Source of the DNA: Erpobdella octoculata
Lineage: Eukaryota; Annelida; Clitellata; Hirudinida; Erpobdellidae
DNA length: 64,000 bases
Assembly (NCBI GenBank): GCA_963978895.1
Contig: OZ022246.1
Span: 15,500,549 to 15,564,548, forward strand
Reading direction: 5' to 3'
The first letter of the stretch is position 1. Every line of letters begins with the position of its first letter. The notes under the pieces were generated by a model. That model did no database searches. It was not told the origin of the DNA and saw only the letters and a program-made list of their open reading frames with translations. This document shows, one piece after another, positions 1-11,028 of this stretch. Both the position numbers and the translations under genes were made by a program.

Positions 1-139
1 AAAAGTGCCCTAACAAACCGTGTTCAGCGTCTCATAATCTATCAACGTGAGTTTTTTCAGACCTGCAGATGCTAATCGGGTGACATAATACATATAATAC
101 ATAATACATACATCATTGCGCTTTTATAGTAGGGATCGT

Positions 140-420
140 GAAAAAACCGCCTACGAAAAACACAATATTAAATGAATAGTATCGAAAACAACAGCCTACG
201 AAAAAAAACACATTTATTGGGTGATCGTGAAAAAACCGCCTACGAAAAACACAATATTAAATGGATAGTATCGAAAACAACAGCCTACAAAAAAACAACG
301 TATTTTGGGTGATAGGGAAAAAAGCCTAAGAAAAAACCCAACCTTTAATGGCTGATAATGAAAAAAACCGTTAAAAAAAAAACCAACCTTCAATGGCTGA
401 TATTGGGAAAACCCGCCGAT
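140..420 (+). repeat. A-rich minisatellite (CCGCCTACGAAAA family)
   Basis: A unit of about 91 bp starting GATCGTGAAAAAACCGCC occurs twice nearly identically, followed by shorter degenerate units built from CCGCCTACGAAAAA and AACCTTTAATGGCTGATA. The same unit type recurs at 1230-1375 and 41380-41980. Confidence 0.7.
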
Positions 421-488
421 GTACTACTTCGGTGATTTATTTATTTTCAACTTGTTTATATTGAGTTATGACGTATGCTCTAAATATA

Positions 489-975
489 TTCGCAAAGCGT
501 CGAACTTTCCAATAATACGAATATTATTAGCCAATTAGTTAATATTCCTAAATAATAAAATTATTATTAATTAAAATAAGAGGAATAATAATTAAAAAAT
601 AGAAAAATGTCGTTAATAATATTTTTATTAAATATATCCGCAAAGCGTCGAACTTTCCAATAATAGGAATAATATTAGCAAAATAGTTAATCTTCGTTAA
701 TAATAATTTCATTAAATATATCCACAAAGCGTCGAACTTTCCAATAATCGGAATAATATTAGCAAAATAGTTAACCTTTGTTAATAATAATAATTAAAAT
801 AAGAGGAATAATAATTGCAAAATAGTTAATTGTCGTTAATAATAATTTTCAACTTGTTTAAAATTGGGAAAAACCCGCCGACTACTATTTCGGTGATTTA
901 TTTATTTTCAACTTGTTTATATTCAGCGATGACGTACGATGCATTATATATATCCGCAAAGCGTTAAACTTTCGC
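489..975 (+). repeat. Degenerate tandem repeat (GCAAAGCGTCGAACTTTCC)
   Basis: CGCAAAGCGTCGAACTTTCC or a close variant occurs near 491, 639 and 721, and more degenerately near 955, each followed by AATAAT-rich sequence. Spacing is irregular (about 80-230 bp). No gene is seen. Confidence 0.6.
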
Positions 976-1177
976 GGCTAATAACTTTTTATTTAAACAT
1001 TTTAACAAAAAAGTGCCCTATTAAACCATGTTCAGCGTCTCATAATCTATCAACGTGAGTTTTTTCAGACCTGCAGATGCTAATCGGGTGACATAATACA
1101 TCATTGCGCTTTTATAGTAGGGACCAGCTCTTTGACTAGCTAGGAAGCTGAAACTTTCAGCATAGCTTTATATTGGA

Positions 1178-1212
1178 CCAGCAGTTGACGCACGCTTCGC
1201 GCGCGAAGCGTG
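1178..1212 (-). mobile_element. Helitron-like 3' terminus with perfect palindrome
   Basis: A perfect 22-bp palindrome (arms CACGCTTCGCG) at 1191-1212 lies 9 bases from CCAG. On the minus strand this reads hairpin, short spacer, CTGG, then T, the arrangement expected of a Helitron 3' end (hairpin, CTRR, insertion before T). The same arrangement recurs at 41269-41303, also beside the CCGCCTACGAAAA satellite. Assignment to Helitrons is inferred from termini only. Confidence 0.45.
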
Positions 1213-1229
1213 TGAGTTTTTATATATTA

Positions 1230-1375
1230 AAAAAACCAACAACTAAAAAAATTGCTTATAGTGATAAAAAACCGCCAACAAAAAAACCTTTCAATGACCG
1301 ATATTTAAGAAAGCGCTTTTAATGGCTGATATTAAAAAAAACAGCCTTTAATGGTTGATGATGACAAAAAAGGAC
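1230..1375 (+). repeat. Copy of the CCGCCTACGAAAA / GGCTGATA satellite
   Basis: Degenerate units with CCGCCAACAAAAAAACC, TTTCAATGACCGATA and TTTAATGGCTGATATTAAA, as at 140-420 and 41380-41980. It lies next to the palindromic terminus at 1191-1212. Confidence 0.55.
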
Positions 1376-1854
1376 TTGCCTTTTTTGATAGGAAAGCAAT
1401 CGAAGTTTTTAAGTTTCACTTATACTTTATATAGCGTTTGCTCAAAGTTACAGAAAGAAATTGGTAAGTTCTTGTGGCCCTCGATTCCCACCCGATGTCC
1501 AAAACCAATATTATTACCATTGTTCATTTAAAATAAAATAAAAACACTTGCTACAAAAATCAAATTTTTTTATGACAGGTCAATACAGTAATAGTACAAT
1601 GTAAAGCATGCTCTAAGTATGCTAAGTATGCTCTAAGCATATCAGTAAAGCAAGACAATAGATTATATTGTTGAAACGGATTTCAATAAGCGAGGAGGTT
1701 CATAAAATGGTGCAGGAGACGTTGAGGCCAATTACCGTGGACGTTCGACGTGATAAACTGCGAAGTGGTGAGAATAGAATCGATTCAAGTGACGATCACA
1801 GAATAGACTTGTACACGATGTTAGTGCATCTGCCATTCACTTTTATAGTAGGGA

Positions 1855-2215
1855 ATGACAAATTCATGATTCAATTAAAAACGAGTAAATGAAAAAACGA
1901 GTTTTTTAACACAAACTTTAATTTCAAATACACTCGATTTAGAAATACGAAAGATGTTCAAAATAAGTTTTTTTAATTGACTTATGTATTGTCATCCAAT
2001 ATAAACCTATGCTCAAAGTTTCAGCTTTCTAGCTAGTCAAAAAGCTGGTTAAATTTTACTTGCAAGATTTGCGTACAGAGAAAGCCACACACACACACAA
2101 ACAGAGATTGTAACCTAAATAAAAATTTGTAAAAACCACTTAATTTGAACATCTTTCGTATTTCTAAATCGAGTGTATTTGAAATAAAAGTTTGTGTTAA
2201 AAAAATTTGTTTTTC
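1855..2215. repeat. Dispersed repeat R with inverted arms
   Basis: Contains CTAGCTAGTCAAAAAGCTGG and TTGCAAGATTTGCGTACAGA. Sequence 1893-1966 recurs in reverse complement at 2143-2215 (motif AATACACTCGATTTAGAAAT), giving a fold-back with arms of about 73 bp. Other copies of the family lie near 53575-53775, 60815-61040 and 63105-63345. Non-coding; possibly a short non-autonomous Helitron. Confidence 0.6.
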
Positions 2216-2480
2216 CTTTTCTTTTACTCTCGCCTGCTCTCCCATTCCCGTTCCCGGTCGCTATCCTGCTCCTTGCTCTCCCGCTTCTTCTCCCTTTTTC
2301 GCTTGCTCCTCCTCTCGCGGTCGCCTTTCCGTTCCTTTTTGCTCTCCCGTTCCCGTTCTCGTTCATTCTTCAGCCCCGCTTTTGCTGGCTCTCATGTTTC
2401 CGTTTCCGCTTGCTTTCCCGTTCCCGTTTTCGCTCGCTTTCTCGCTCCCGCTCACTTTGAGACCGATCTCATTTTTTTAA
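2216..2480 (+). repeat. Pyrimidine-rich low-complexity tract
   Basis: Repeats of CTCCCGTTCCCGTT and CGCTTGCTCTC type. The purine-rich complement appears beside the Helitron 3' end at 11709-11822, and related sequence occurs at 25003-25340 and 28570-28700, so this is probably a subterminal part of one non-autonomous Helitron family. Open frames here are a by-product of composition. Confidence 0.55.
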
Positions 2481-2610
2481 AACTTTCTCCATTGACTTTC
2501 AAGGTAGTATGAAAATATCATTACGATTGGATGTAGCTGTGCATAAAGAAAAAACAAACAAACAGCCAGACAGACATTTTTATATAAAAATATTTATGAC
2601 TATTTCTATA

Positions 2611-2616
2611 TTTATT
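2611..2616 (-). promoter_or_regulatory. Candidate polyadenylation signal AATAAA
   Basis: AATAAA on the minus strand 31 bases past the stop codon of the CBARP-like exon. Position and strand fit a 3' end signal, but the hexamer is common in AT-rich DNA. Confidence 0.45.
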
Positions 2617-2646
2617 TATATTACTGTAGAAAAGACATTTAATCTT

Positions 2647-5314
2647 TTATTCTTCTGGTAATTGAATAACTGGAATATTGCGTTTTGCTATTTCATTTTC
2701 AATTTTAATATGTTTAACGTTTAGCAGTTTCGACGACATAGATTTGGCATAAATAGCTGGCGTTGTACATTCACTAACTTTTACACAACTAGAAGTCAAT
2801 TCCTGGTTCTTTCCATCACTACTTTTCATTGTTTTATTTTTTGGCAAATGTACGTATGAGACGTCCTGAAGCTCTTGAATGTCTGCATCTATTTTATGCA
2901 AACTGTGAATTTCTCTGTTTACTGCTTGTCGTTGCCTTCGAAATTTAGATTCTGAAACACCTTCATCCGCCGTTAAAAAAATGGAAGACCTTCGAGAAGA
3001 ATGTTCTGATAATCTGTAGCGGCTGCTGTGGTGAGTGCGTCGACGGCTTCTTGGAGAAGATCTATTAATATTTAACGTATTTTTAATATCTAACATTGGA
3101 TCGTATCGAACAAACTCATTGAAAAGTGCATCTGAACGTTCATCAATACTGTAATCTCTTTGCGATCTAGCCAGCATCCGTTTATTTAAAAACCTGGAAA
3201 AAAATCTTGACGTTAACGATGAGGCTGAAGCAAGTAATGGAGCATTATTCAAAACTGATGTTTTTATAGACGCAACATGAGGTGGCATTGAGGAATTAAT
3301 ATTTTTCATATTTTGCTCTAAAAAACTGTCATGAATTTGAACCAGTTGACGATCAGCTTTATATTGACTTCTTCTTTTCTCAGCTGGATTTTTTGGCAGA
3401 CGTGTTTGAAATAGTGACTTTTTGTTCAATCTGTAAGAAGATTCATTTCTTATAATGTTTGTTAAGTCAGTTTGTACAATTGCTTCAAAGGACACCGTAG
3501 AATGATGGGTCTTATCTAAGTTTTTATCAACAGAGTTATTTTTTTTTATAATAGCGGGCATTAAATCTTTCTCGTGTGTTATATTAACAGGTGAGTGTGC
3601 TGTTTCTTCTTCGTTTATAACACTGCTTTCCTGAAGAACGAACGGAAACGTAGCTCTGATATCGTGACGGGCTCCAATTGATTGTTGATTTTCTAAAGAT
3701 TTGTAACCGCTATCGCCCCTTAGGCGTTCTAATCTGTTGAAATGATCTGTAGCACTATCCGTACTGGCGTTACTGTCATTTGCTCTAAACGATTCAAACG
3801 AAGTAGATACTGTTGTTGTGCTAGTTGTACTTTGGATTTTTCTATACAACTCCATGGATGCACTGCTTTCTGTGTCTTGACAAATTTCATTTTCTTGTGC
3901 TAAATTAATTTCTGCGTTTACATCAGAAAGTTTGCTATTATTAGGCTTTTTTTGACGTCGTGCTATTGCGTTTCTGTAGGTTTGCCTCCGTATACTAGGC
4001 TTTCTCGATGGGAATGAAAGCGTATCATCAATACCTGTAGCGTTACTATAGTGTTTGTTTGGCAAAATGAGCAAATTTTTAATTGAGTTTTCAAAACCAG
4101 CTTCATGAGAATCAGATTGGGTTTGTATTGAAAGAGACATTGTAGATAACATGTCTTTACATAAGTTTAAATTTTCAGGCAAAACATTTATTGAAAGATT
4201 TTTAAATGATGGCTGGCTCTTTATTTTAAAGTTATCAGTCATATCACAAATTTTAGCAAAAGGTTCATTTTGATTGTTTTTCAGCTGTTTGTTTGAAGAA
4301 AGTGTGACTGAATTATTTGCTTCTATTTTGTATGGCGTTGAAGGAAGAGATTCTTCTGAATCAAGATTGTCTGCATTTGCTAGCAGTGCTCGTAACTGCC
4401 ATAGTTCTGTTGATATTTCCTCTTTACCAACTGTTTTATTTGTATGGGAAGACACATTTTTGCAAACGGATGTATTGGGACAAATTACTTCATAATTGGC
4501 TGGTAAATCTATTTGGTACTTGGTGTTTTTAATCAAGAAAGATTCAGCATTCTGTTGGGTTAATTTTGTGCTTAGTTTGTTACAAAAACTATTACTATTA
4601 TCTGTATTAGATGTGTTTGAGAAAAGCTTTATCTTCTGTATAAGCGACTTGTCTGATTCAGCATGAACTACTTTCGACATTTTTAATTTAAAATATATAT
4701 CGGGCAGGCTATTGTTAATTTTTTCTGCTGAAGGTCGAATTTCAGATTTTTGCTTGATATTTGTTAAAGATAAAGAGTGCGAGAACAGCCAAAGTTTCCT
4801 AGAAAAAGGCGATATTTGAGGCAGGTCTTTTTGATATTCAATCACATTTGATTTATCATTAGAATGCTTTGTATTGTGACTTTGAAATTTAATCACATTT
4901 GATTTATCATTAAAATGCTTTGTTTTGTGACTTTTGTTTTTAAGCCAATTTAAATCTTTAGGTGTAGAAAGTTTGTTATGTTGAAAGTTTGAAAATGATT
5001 CAATATTTTTTGGCAAAGCAGTAATACTTGTTTTGAAGTTGTCTTCATTATTTTCTATGAAAAGGTTTGTTGTAAGATGTTTTTCATTTTTACGATTGTT
5101 ATTATTATAACGAGAGTAAAAGTTGAAAGTTTTTTGTGATTCCGGCTCCATCTGTATTCGAACAACGCTGCAAAGCTGTAGGCGTGACATTTTAGGCGTA
5201 AACTCATTTGAATCATTAATTTCTTCATCTAAGATTTCTTTTAAAGAGCCGATAATAGGTACTTCGTTTAGAGTTGAAGGAATGGATAACTGCACATCTG
5301 ACTTTTGAAAACTT
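2647..5314 (-). CDS. cbarp-like: CBARP-like protein, large 3'-terminal exon
   Basis: An open frame of about 890 codons without stops, ending in a TAA followed by AATAAA. It begins after a pyrimidine-rich tract and TTTTTGTAG on the minus strand, a good splice acceptor, so I set the exon start at 5314; there is no convincing in-frame start codon nearby. From memory of vertebrate CBARP (a membrane protein that binds calcium-channel beta subunits and lowers channel activity), conserved blocks appear in the same order: ELWQLRALL near 4400, RGDSGYKSLE near 3700, RDYSIDERSDALFNEF near 3140, and a C-terminal IPVI near 2660. The rest is Ser/Asn-rich and low in predicted structure. The membrane-spanning N-terminus must lie in upstream exons (higher coordinates) that I could not find. 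Codon use and an intact frame mark it as the only host exon I can support here. Could also be an unrelated protein with a shared motif. Confidence 0.65.
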
Positions 5315-5540
5315 CTACAAAAATTTTTTGTTATAAAAAAAGTTAGAATTTAAAAAAAAAACAACCAGCCTTGGAATGTCGATGACTAAATTAGTTTTTT
5401 CAGATGATCCATCTGTCGAAATCAGCGGATGTGTTACTAGAAGAGCCCTTCAACAAAATGAAATAAAAATGCAATATTCACTGCACAGACAAAAACGTAC
5501 ACACAAATAATTTTTAACAAAAAATATTAATATAGATTCA

Positions 5541-5650
5541 GTAGGAATCTGAACTCAAACCCTCAATGTCAATTCGTCAACACCACCTCGCTTAACCCAA
5601 ATGACCTTACCACCTGAGCTACCATACAATCGACAAAAAACGATAGCTAG
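5541..5650 (-). repeat. tRNA-derived SINE fragment
   Basis: On the minus strand GGTAGCTCAGGTGGTAAGGT resembles an A box and GGGTTTGAGTTC a B box. The stretch between them (GCGAGGTGGTGTTG) matches the 354-bp tandem units at 21631-22557, so the two share a tRNA-like head with an unusually long spacing between boxes. Confidence 0.6.
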
Positions 5651-6425
5651 TAGTCCTTTATCTTGTAGTCTGTGTAAATAAGTGTCGCGGTTGTCTTCAT
5701 CGACCAATTGGAGAAAACAATTTTTCTTTTTCTTTTATTTCTTCTTGCTTATGCATTGCACCAAATAGAGAGAGATTACGATGGGAACACGCAAACAAGA
5801 AGGGCGACCTTTGCTTGCATAATTAATTGCTCTCGATGTCGCTTTTTTAATCCTTTATATAAACTTCGCTTTGCTGTCAGTCTGTCGGTCGGTCGGTCGG
5901 AGTACAAACCCCTTTCCCGTTATTAAATTGATGTGAAACCTGGTCCATAGACTCGTGAGGACCAAACATTAATTTTGAGGTGGTCAATTACAAAAATAAA
6001 AATGTCTTTTTTAATTCTCCAGTTGAACGCTATGATAAAAAAATATGGGCGATATTGCGTCATTGTTTATTTTCCACGAAATATCTTTCGATGAAGACAA
6101 CAAATTTTGAATATCACTTTTAATCATTTCACGTATTACTATCGATCTGAGGCTTTTTATTTCGATTTTTTATTTATAATGGAACATTGTTTTTATACTA
6201 ATGTAATCAATAATCATCAGATTTTATTTTCATCACTGCAGATATCAATTGTACACTAAAATTCTTTACATTTATGTAGTTTTTAGAATTATATACTAAT
6301 ATCTTCATGAAAAATATTTGCATTAAATTTGTATCTATTTTCTATCTCAAATACATAAAGAATTTTTAATAAACAAAATTTTTTACGGTTCACTTGTTGT
6401 ATTGTGCTTCGTCGTGTAGCGTCGT
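5651..6425. other. No gene recognised
   Basis: AT-rich sequence with a short (GTCG)n run near 5880. I see no coding similarity and no structured repeat. Part of this may be intron of the CBARP-like gene. Confidence 0.4.
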
Positions 6426-6610
6426 TTATAAAGTGTTGGGGAGTAACGCGTTACAAGTAACGCGTTATAGTTTTTCAGTAACTTGTAATAGTAACAACTA
6501 CTTTGATTTTAAGGATATATGTAATAGATTACTACTTTTCTGAGTAATTGTAACGCAATTTACGTTATTTTTCCGTTACATCTATTTAAAAAAAAATCAT
6601 TTAAAATTTT
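6426..6610. mobile_element. MITE-like fragment with GTAACGCGTTAC end
   Basis: Begins TGTTGGGGAGTAACGCGTTA and contains repeated GTAACGCGTTA palindromes and further GTAAC/GTTAC motifs, a pattern known from short hAT-type inverted-repeat elements. The other terminus was not found, so this is probably a fragment. Confidence 0.4.
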
Positions 6611-6810
6611 GTTGTCGAGTTTAATTTTATGTAAGATATCATGCAAGCTAGAATCCCGTTTAGCTAAGCTATCGTCTTCCTTTACATAAGCGTAACTAGA
6701 TGGCCAAAAAGGAGGGGTTATGGGCTATGGGTCTGTAAAAAAGAACAATTTGTTTAAATTCGTTTATTTTTTTAAAATAAAGGATAAAATGATGTTTTAA
6801 ACAACCAGAC

Positions 6811-7592
6811 TGTCCACATAAAATAGCCCTATTTACGGATTCATATAGCTCTATGCTTTTATTGAAAAATTTCGCAAATGCTCAAAAATCTGCTCTTGTG
6901 GCATCAGTCCTAACACTAGCATCCAACCTCTCAAAAGAAGGGAAGACAATTACCCTGATTTGGGTACCTAGCCACATGGGCATACGTGGAAATGAAATAG
7001 CAGATTGTCTTGCCAAAGAAGATACCAAACATCCCGAAATAGAGATTGAGGTTATGCTAGAGATATTTGACATAAAAAGAACAATACGTAGAGAGCTTTT
7101 GAACGAATGGCAGACCAGATGGGACTCTGCTCAAGAAAGTCGAAACTACTGGTCTCTCGAAAAAAGAGTCTCCAATGAAATTAAATTCAAGACAACAAAC
7201 AGAAAAAAGAAAGTCATAATTTCCCGACTCCGACTTGGAAAGTGTCGGCTGAAACAAAATTTGAAGAGATTGAATCTTCATGAGACAGGTTTGTGCGAAA
7301 CCTGCGGAACAGAGGAAACAATCGAGCACTGGTTGCTGCACTGCAAAGAAATGACACAACTAGGAATGGAACTTGGGAACCTTTGTAAAAGGGTCCAAAA
7401 ACCAACTACACTCCAAACCATACTGAACTCAGAAATATGCCACGACATCATCTATAAATGGATACAAAATAATCCTAAAGAACTGTAAATATAGAGAAAA
7501 ATTATTTAGTGTAAATAAGTATTTTTTTCATTTTGATTTTGTTTTCGAGTCTTAAAACACATGGTGTAAAAGACTATATACTATAATAAAAA
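6811..7592 (+). mobile_element. LINE 3' part: RNase H domain and tail
   Basis: Coding from about 6811 to 7488. It carries RNase H motifs (FTDSYSS near 6830, then WVPSHMGIRGNEIADCLA) and a C-terminal Cys/His cluster (CETCGTEETIEHWLLHC). RNase H after the reverse transcriptase is typical of I-clade and related LINEs. The 3' tail (GTCTTAAAACACATGGTGTA, then ATAATAAAAAAA) matches the tail at 33310-33360 of the larger LINE copy. The 5' end is lost before 6811. At 7638-7700 a short piece matches, in reverse complement, the ORF1 region around 31990-32045, so a second fragment of the same family abuts it. Non-functional. Confidence 0.75.
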
Positions 7593-7879
7593 AAGCAGTT
7601 AAATTAAAAAAAAATTCGTTTCACATCATCGATATTCAAGTACAGATAAGCAGGAGTAATTTCAAATGGCAATTTCTATGCAGAAAGTGGCTTCCAACTT
7701 GGAGAATTATTACCAGCACTAGAAAACTTGTAATGCAAATACTTTTTCACACACATATCAAACATGCAATTAGTAAATCCATTATTAATCAGTAGTTGCC
7801 GAATCCTTTGAACTTCCAAATAAAAATCGTTCCAGCTATTCGAGAGTTTATACGCTCTTGTCAAATAACTATTTATAAC

Positions 7880-9142
7880 TAGAGATGTACCGGAGCTCCG
7901 GCCGGACCGAATATTCGCCGGATTTTCGCGTTTTACCGGAGCAAGGACCTCAAAAACCGAAGCGGACGGTTACGTAACTCAAAATTTAAACAATTATTTT
8001 TGTCTATGTTTTTAGTTACAATTTCTATGATTTACGTTTTATTTTTTACTAGATGGAATTCTACATATTACATGCTACAGAGCCTACAGGATCAGCGTGC
8101 TATCCTTCGTCGTTACAAGACAGATGTCAAAAAAGACTTCGCAATGTTGACCACGAACCAGTGGACTCTGTTAGATAAAATGCTGACATTTCTTAAATCG
8201 TTTGAAGAGATTACAAAGGATGCCTGCAGCGATAGTGCTAGCATATCCACGGTGATACCCGCTGTGACCGTCTTAAAAAAATTTGTAAGTCAGCTAGAAT
8301 GTGATGAGGAAGCTGGCATACACACACTAAAGACCAAACTTAGCGATGACATTAGCAGACGTCTTGCGCATGTGGAGGAATCAGCACCACACACAGTGGC
8401 CACAGCTGTTGACCCACGATAAAAATTGAATCTGTTCACTTTGGACATGGCAGTGCGGGCAAAAACTCTTCTGTTGTCGTATATGAGTCACGGCAGTGCC
8501 TTCGCTCCACAAAGCCAGCTACAACAGGACAAAGATAATGAACCCCCTTGTAAGAAGTCACGCCTTGACAGCATTTGGGACTTCATGCCAACACCTGCAC
8601 AAGAATTGATGAAAACAGGACACACATTCGTTCGCCTCACGATGACATGAACAAGTTTTTTGCTGAACCATGTCTCAGCAGAAATATGGATCCTCTGATA
8701 TGGTGGCAGAGATTGCCAAGATTGCACGAATCTTTTTGTCTTCTCCACCGACCTCTGTTTACAGCGAACGCCTATTCAGTGTTGCTGCAAACATCAATGA
8801 TGACAAAAGAAATAGGTTAGCACCCGCAAAAACTGAAATGTTGGCTTTTCTGCGTTACAATTTACCCCTATTTAATTTTGAATCTCTTTAAACTAAATAA
8901 ATTTAAATTTTTCTTTTTTCTTTTTTCATCATGTGTTTTTGTTTATTTTACATGTAGTAAAATGAGAGGAAGATAAATTAATAAGAGAAAATAACTGATT
9001 CTTGAATAAGGTTTGAAACTTGGTAGTTTTTTTCAGCATCGCAAAAGATCCGGTTCGGTTCGGCTCGGTTTGCTCCGGTAATTTGTTGACCGGAGCTTAG
9101 CTCCGGCCGGAGCAGCTAAAAACCTGCTCCGGTACATCTCTA
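7880..9142 (+). mobile_element. hAT element with perfect termini and 8-bp duplication
   Basis: Terminal inverted repeats are identical over 17 bases (TAGAGATGTACCGGAGC at the left; its complement ends at 9142). The flanks are an exact 8-bp duplication, TTTATAAC, at 7872-7879 and 9143-9150, diagnostic of hAT insertion. The subterminal regions are rich in CCGGAGC and CCGGCCGGA motifs. At 1263 bp it is much shorter than an autonomous hAT element and contains only the C-terminal part of a broken transposase. Confidence 0.92.
8030..8891 (+). pseudogene. hAT transposase remnant (ZBED-like)
   Basis: Starts after a splice-acceptor-like TTTTTTACTAG with RWNSTYYML, a motif of hAT transposases of the ZBED group, then VIPAVTVLKKF and a central region. 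A stop (TAA) follows AVDPR at about 8420, and frameshifts near 8640-8690 separate the C-terminal dimerisation domain, which reads SVYSERLFSVAANI and ends in FLRYNLPLF. The N-terminal BED finger and first catalytic Asp region are absent. Lies inside the hAT termini and is its own, decayed, transposase. Confidence 0.8.
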
Positions 9143-9169
9143 TTTATAACACTATGTTTAGATCTATCA

Positions 9170-9600
9170 GGACAATCACTACTACCTCTTAAACCTTCAC
9201 CTGAATCTGTGTGTTTAACATATATTTACATCTGCAGCCTGTCACCAACATTATCAACCTACACATATAAAACAGTGATGGTGATATAAAAGGCGCCTCA
9301 TCTACATATGACTTGTTGCAGGGATTAAAAACTGTAGATACATGTTGCTTGCCGGGATTGCATGGTGAAAGTCTGGTGGATCGAACAGATGTTGTGTATG
9401 ATGATGGTTGTTTATCCGGTTGCCATGATTCCGTCCGAATGCACCGGATAAAGGGTGGTGAAGATGTATCTCAGGTGGATGATGGGTTTTCGGGAGTGTC
9501 AGTTGAAGGTGCATGTGTTTCACGGGAGATATCTGGTCCGTTGAGCTTTGCTCACTTAACTGACAACATTAATATTACAATTAGACGGAGGAGATGACAT
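9170..9600 (+). other. Unidentified hydrophilic ORF ending NITIRRRR
   Basis: An open stretch 9313-9597 rich in Asp, Gly and Ser ends with FAHLTDNINITIRRRR. Similar endings (HCDNITMRRRR, FAHLVNHDNITVRRVR) occur on the minus strand at 17715-17978 and 18819-19013. I do not recognise the family. The recurrence suggests a repeat-borne coding piece rather than a host gene. Confidence 0.35.
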
Positions 9601-9737
9601 TGATTTCTGGACCTCTATTTACCAGCCCGGGTAAGTGTTGATGGCCTGTGTGTCTTGTGATGGTGTATGTGATCTTGAGGAAAAATGATTGGATATGATA
9701 AAACAAGTGAATATAAAAAATACATTTTTATTAAAAA

Positions 9738-10500
9738 ATGCCTTTATTTGCCTTTTTATCTGAGTCAACAAACGAACATTTTTAAATCTAAAACAATCAT
9801 TACGGTCAATCTTGTTAATTATTTTGGACCTCTGGCGACTTATAAATTAACATCTGTACTGTTTAATTATTTCTGACCTTTGTCGACTTATACATAAACC
9901 ACTTTTTACAGTCGCTAGATGGCAGGAATTAATTTGATTTGATTAATTTTAATTGATTTAAGGCCTAATTCATGTCGGAAACGTTGAATTCATGTATTGT
10001 TATCCAGAATAAAGCTTTCCTGAAAGTTTTAGAGCTATAGGTGGTCGAAAAGTGGGTGAATTTTTGTTTCTAAGATTTGATCACCACAGACAAACAAACA
10101 AACAAATAGAAAGAAATTGAAGTTAAATAAAAGCATTTAAAAATGTTTTTCTTTGCTTCTTTATCTGAGTCAACGAACTAAAAATTTTGAAACTAAAACA
10201 ATTGTTACGCTCAATCTTGTTAATTATTTTGGACCTCTGGCAACTTATAAATAAACATCCGTACTGTTTAATATTTTGGCAGGAATTAATTTGATTTGAA
10301 CAATTTTAATTGATTTAAGGCCTAATTCATGTCGGAAACATTCAATTCATGTATTGTCATCCAGAATAAAGCTTTCTTGAAAGTTTTAGAGCTCTAGATG
10401 GTCGAAAAAGTAGGTGAAATTTTGTTTTTAAGATTTGATCAGCACAGAAAAACAATCCAACAAACAAACAGAGAGAGACGAGTGAAGTTAAATAGAAGGA
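9738..10500 (+). repeat. Two tandem copies of a ~405-bp non-coding unit
   Basis: Copy 1 (9738-10140) and copy 2 (10145-10500) share TTTTTATCTGAGTCAAC-type starts, TATTTTGGACCTCTGGC, AATTGATTTAAGGCCTAATT and AAGATTTGATCA near their ends. They differ by substitutions and short indels. No coding potential. Confidence 0.7.
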
Positions 10501-10749
10501 TTTAAAAAGCTTCTTTGTCTGTTTCACATTTCATGAAACTCTTAATGAATTTTATAAATTTCAATTTAAATTATTATCTTTCGATTTAAATTAATATATT
10601 TTTCAAAGTAATTTTGTTTTGCTTTATTTTTTATTTTGCTTTTATTATATTTTATTTATGCTCTGCGTATTTTACCGTTCATCGTCCCAATTCTGATTAT
10701 TATTATTTACTGTATGTATTAACTTTTAGTTACATTGAGATAATCAAAA

Positions 10750-10794
10750 CAACCCTGATGATAACCGCAATGGCTGAAACTTGCAAGTTGGTTG
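10750..10794 (+). ncRNA. Hammerhead-ribozyme-like motif (PLE leader)
   Basis: Reads 5' CAACC, CTGATGA, a short stem-loop, GAAA, a 7-nt helix III loop, GTT, GGTTG 3'. Helix I (CAACC/GGTTG) is fully paired; CTGATGA and GAAA are the invariant cores of a minimal type I hammerhead; GTT fits the NUH cleavage triplet. As in the three other copies here, one extra U follows CUGANGA before helix II, which also has a mismatch. A PLE-like coding piece follows directly. Activity is inferred from structure only. Confidence 0.6.
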
Positions 10795-11023
<229 letters not shown>

Positions 11024-11028
11024 AATTC

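Larger units (their letters stand above)
1..1126. repeat. Block bounded by ~120-bp direct repeats
   Basis: Bases 1-135 and 1010-1126 are near-identical direct copies; both contain TCAGCGTCTCATAATCTATC and end in TTTTATAGTAGGGA. The first has an extra ATACATAATACATA stretch. Between them lie two minisatellites. This looks like a tandemly duplicated unit or a non-autonomous element with long direct ends; no coding content is seen. The left copy runs into the window edge, so its true start is unknown. Confidence 0.6.

Noticed and set aside
140..970. Regularly spaced repeats resembling a CRISPR array
   Set aside because: Units are A-rich, degenerate and of unequal spacing, in eukaryotic repeat DNA; no cas genes. 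They are satellites.
1668..1892. 74-codon frame
   Set aside because: No similarity recognised, overlaps repeat R, and no supporting signals.
2145..2512. Ser/Arg/Phe-rich frames that look like RS-domain proteins
   Set aside because: All three arise from a pyrimidine-rich tract that recurs beside Helitron ends; no start context or conserved domain.
5400..5445. CAGATGA ... GAAA string resembling a hammerhead
   Set aside because: First core reads CAGATGA rather than CTGATGA and no helix I pairing was found; not linked to PLE coding sequence.
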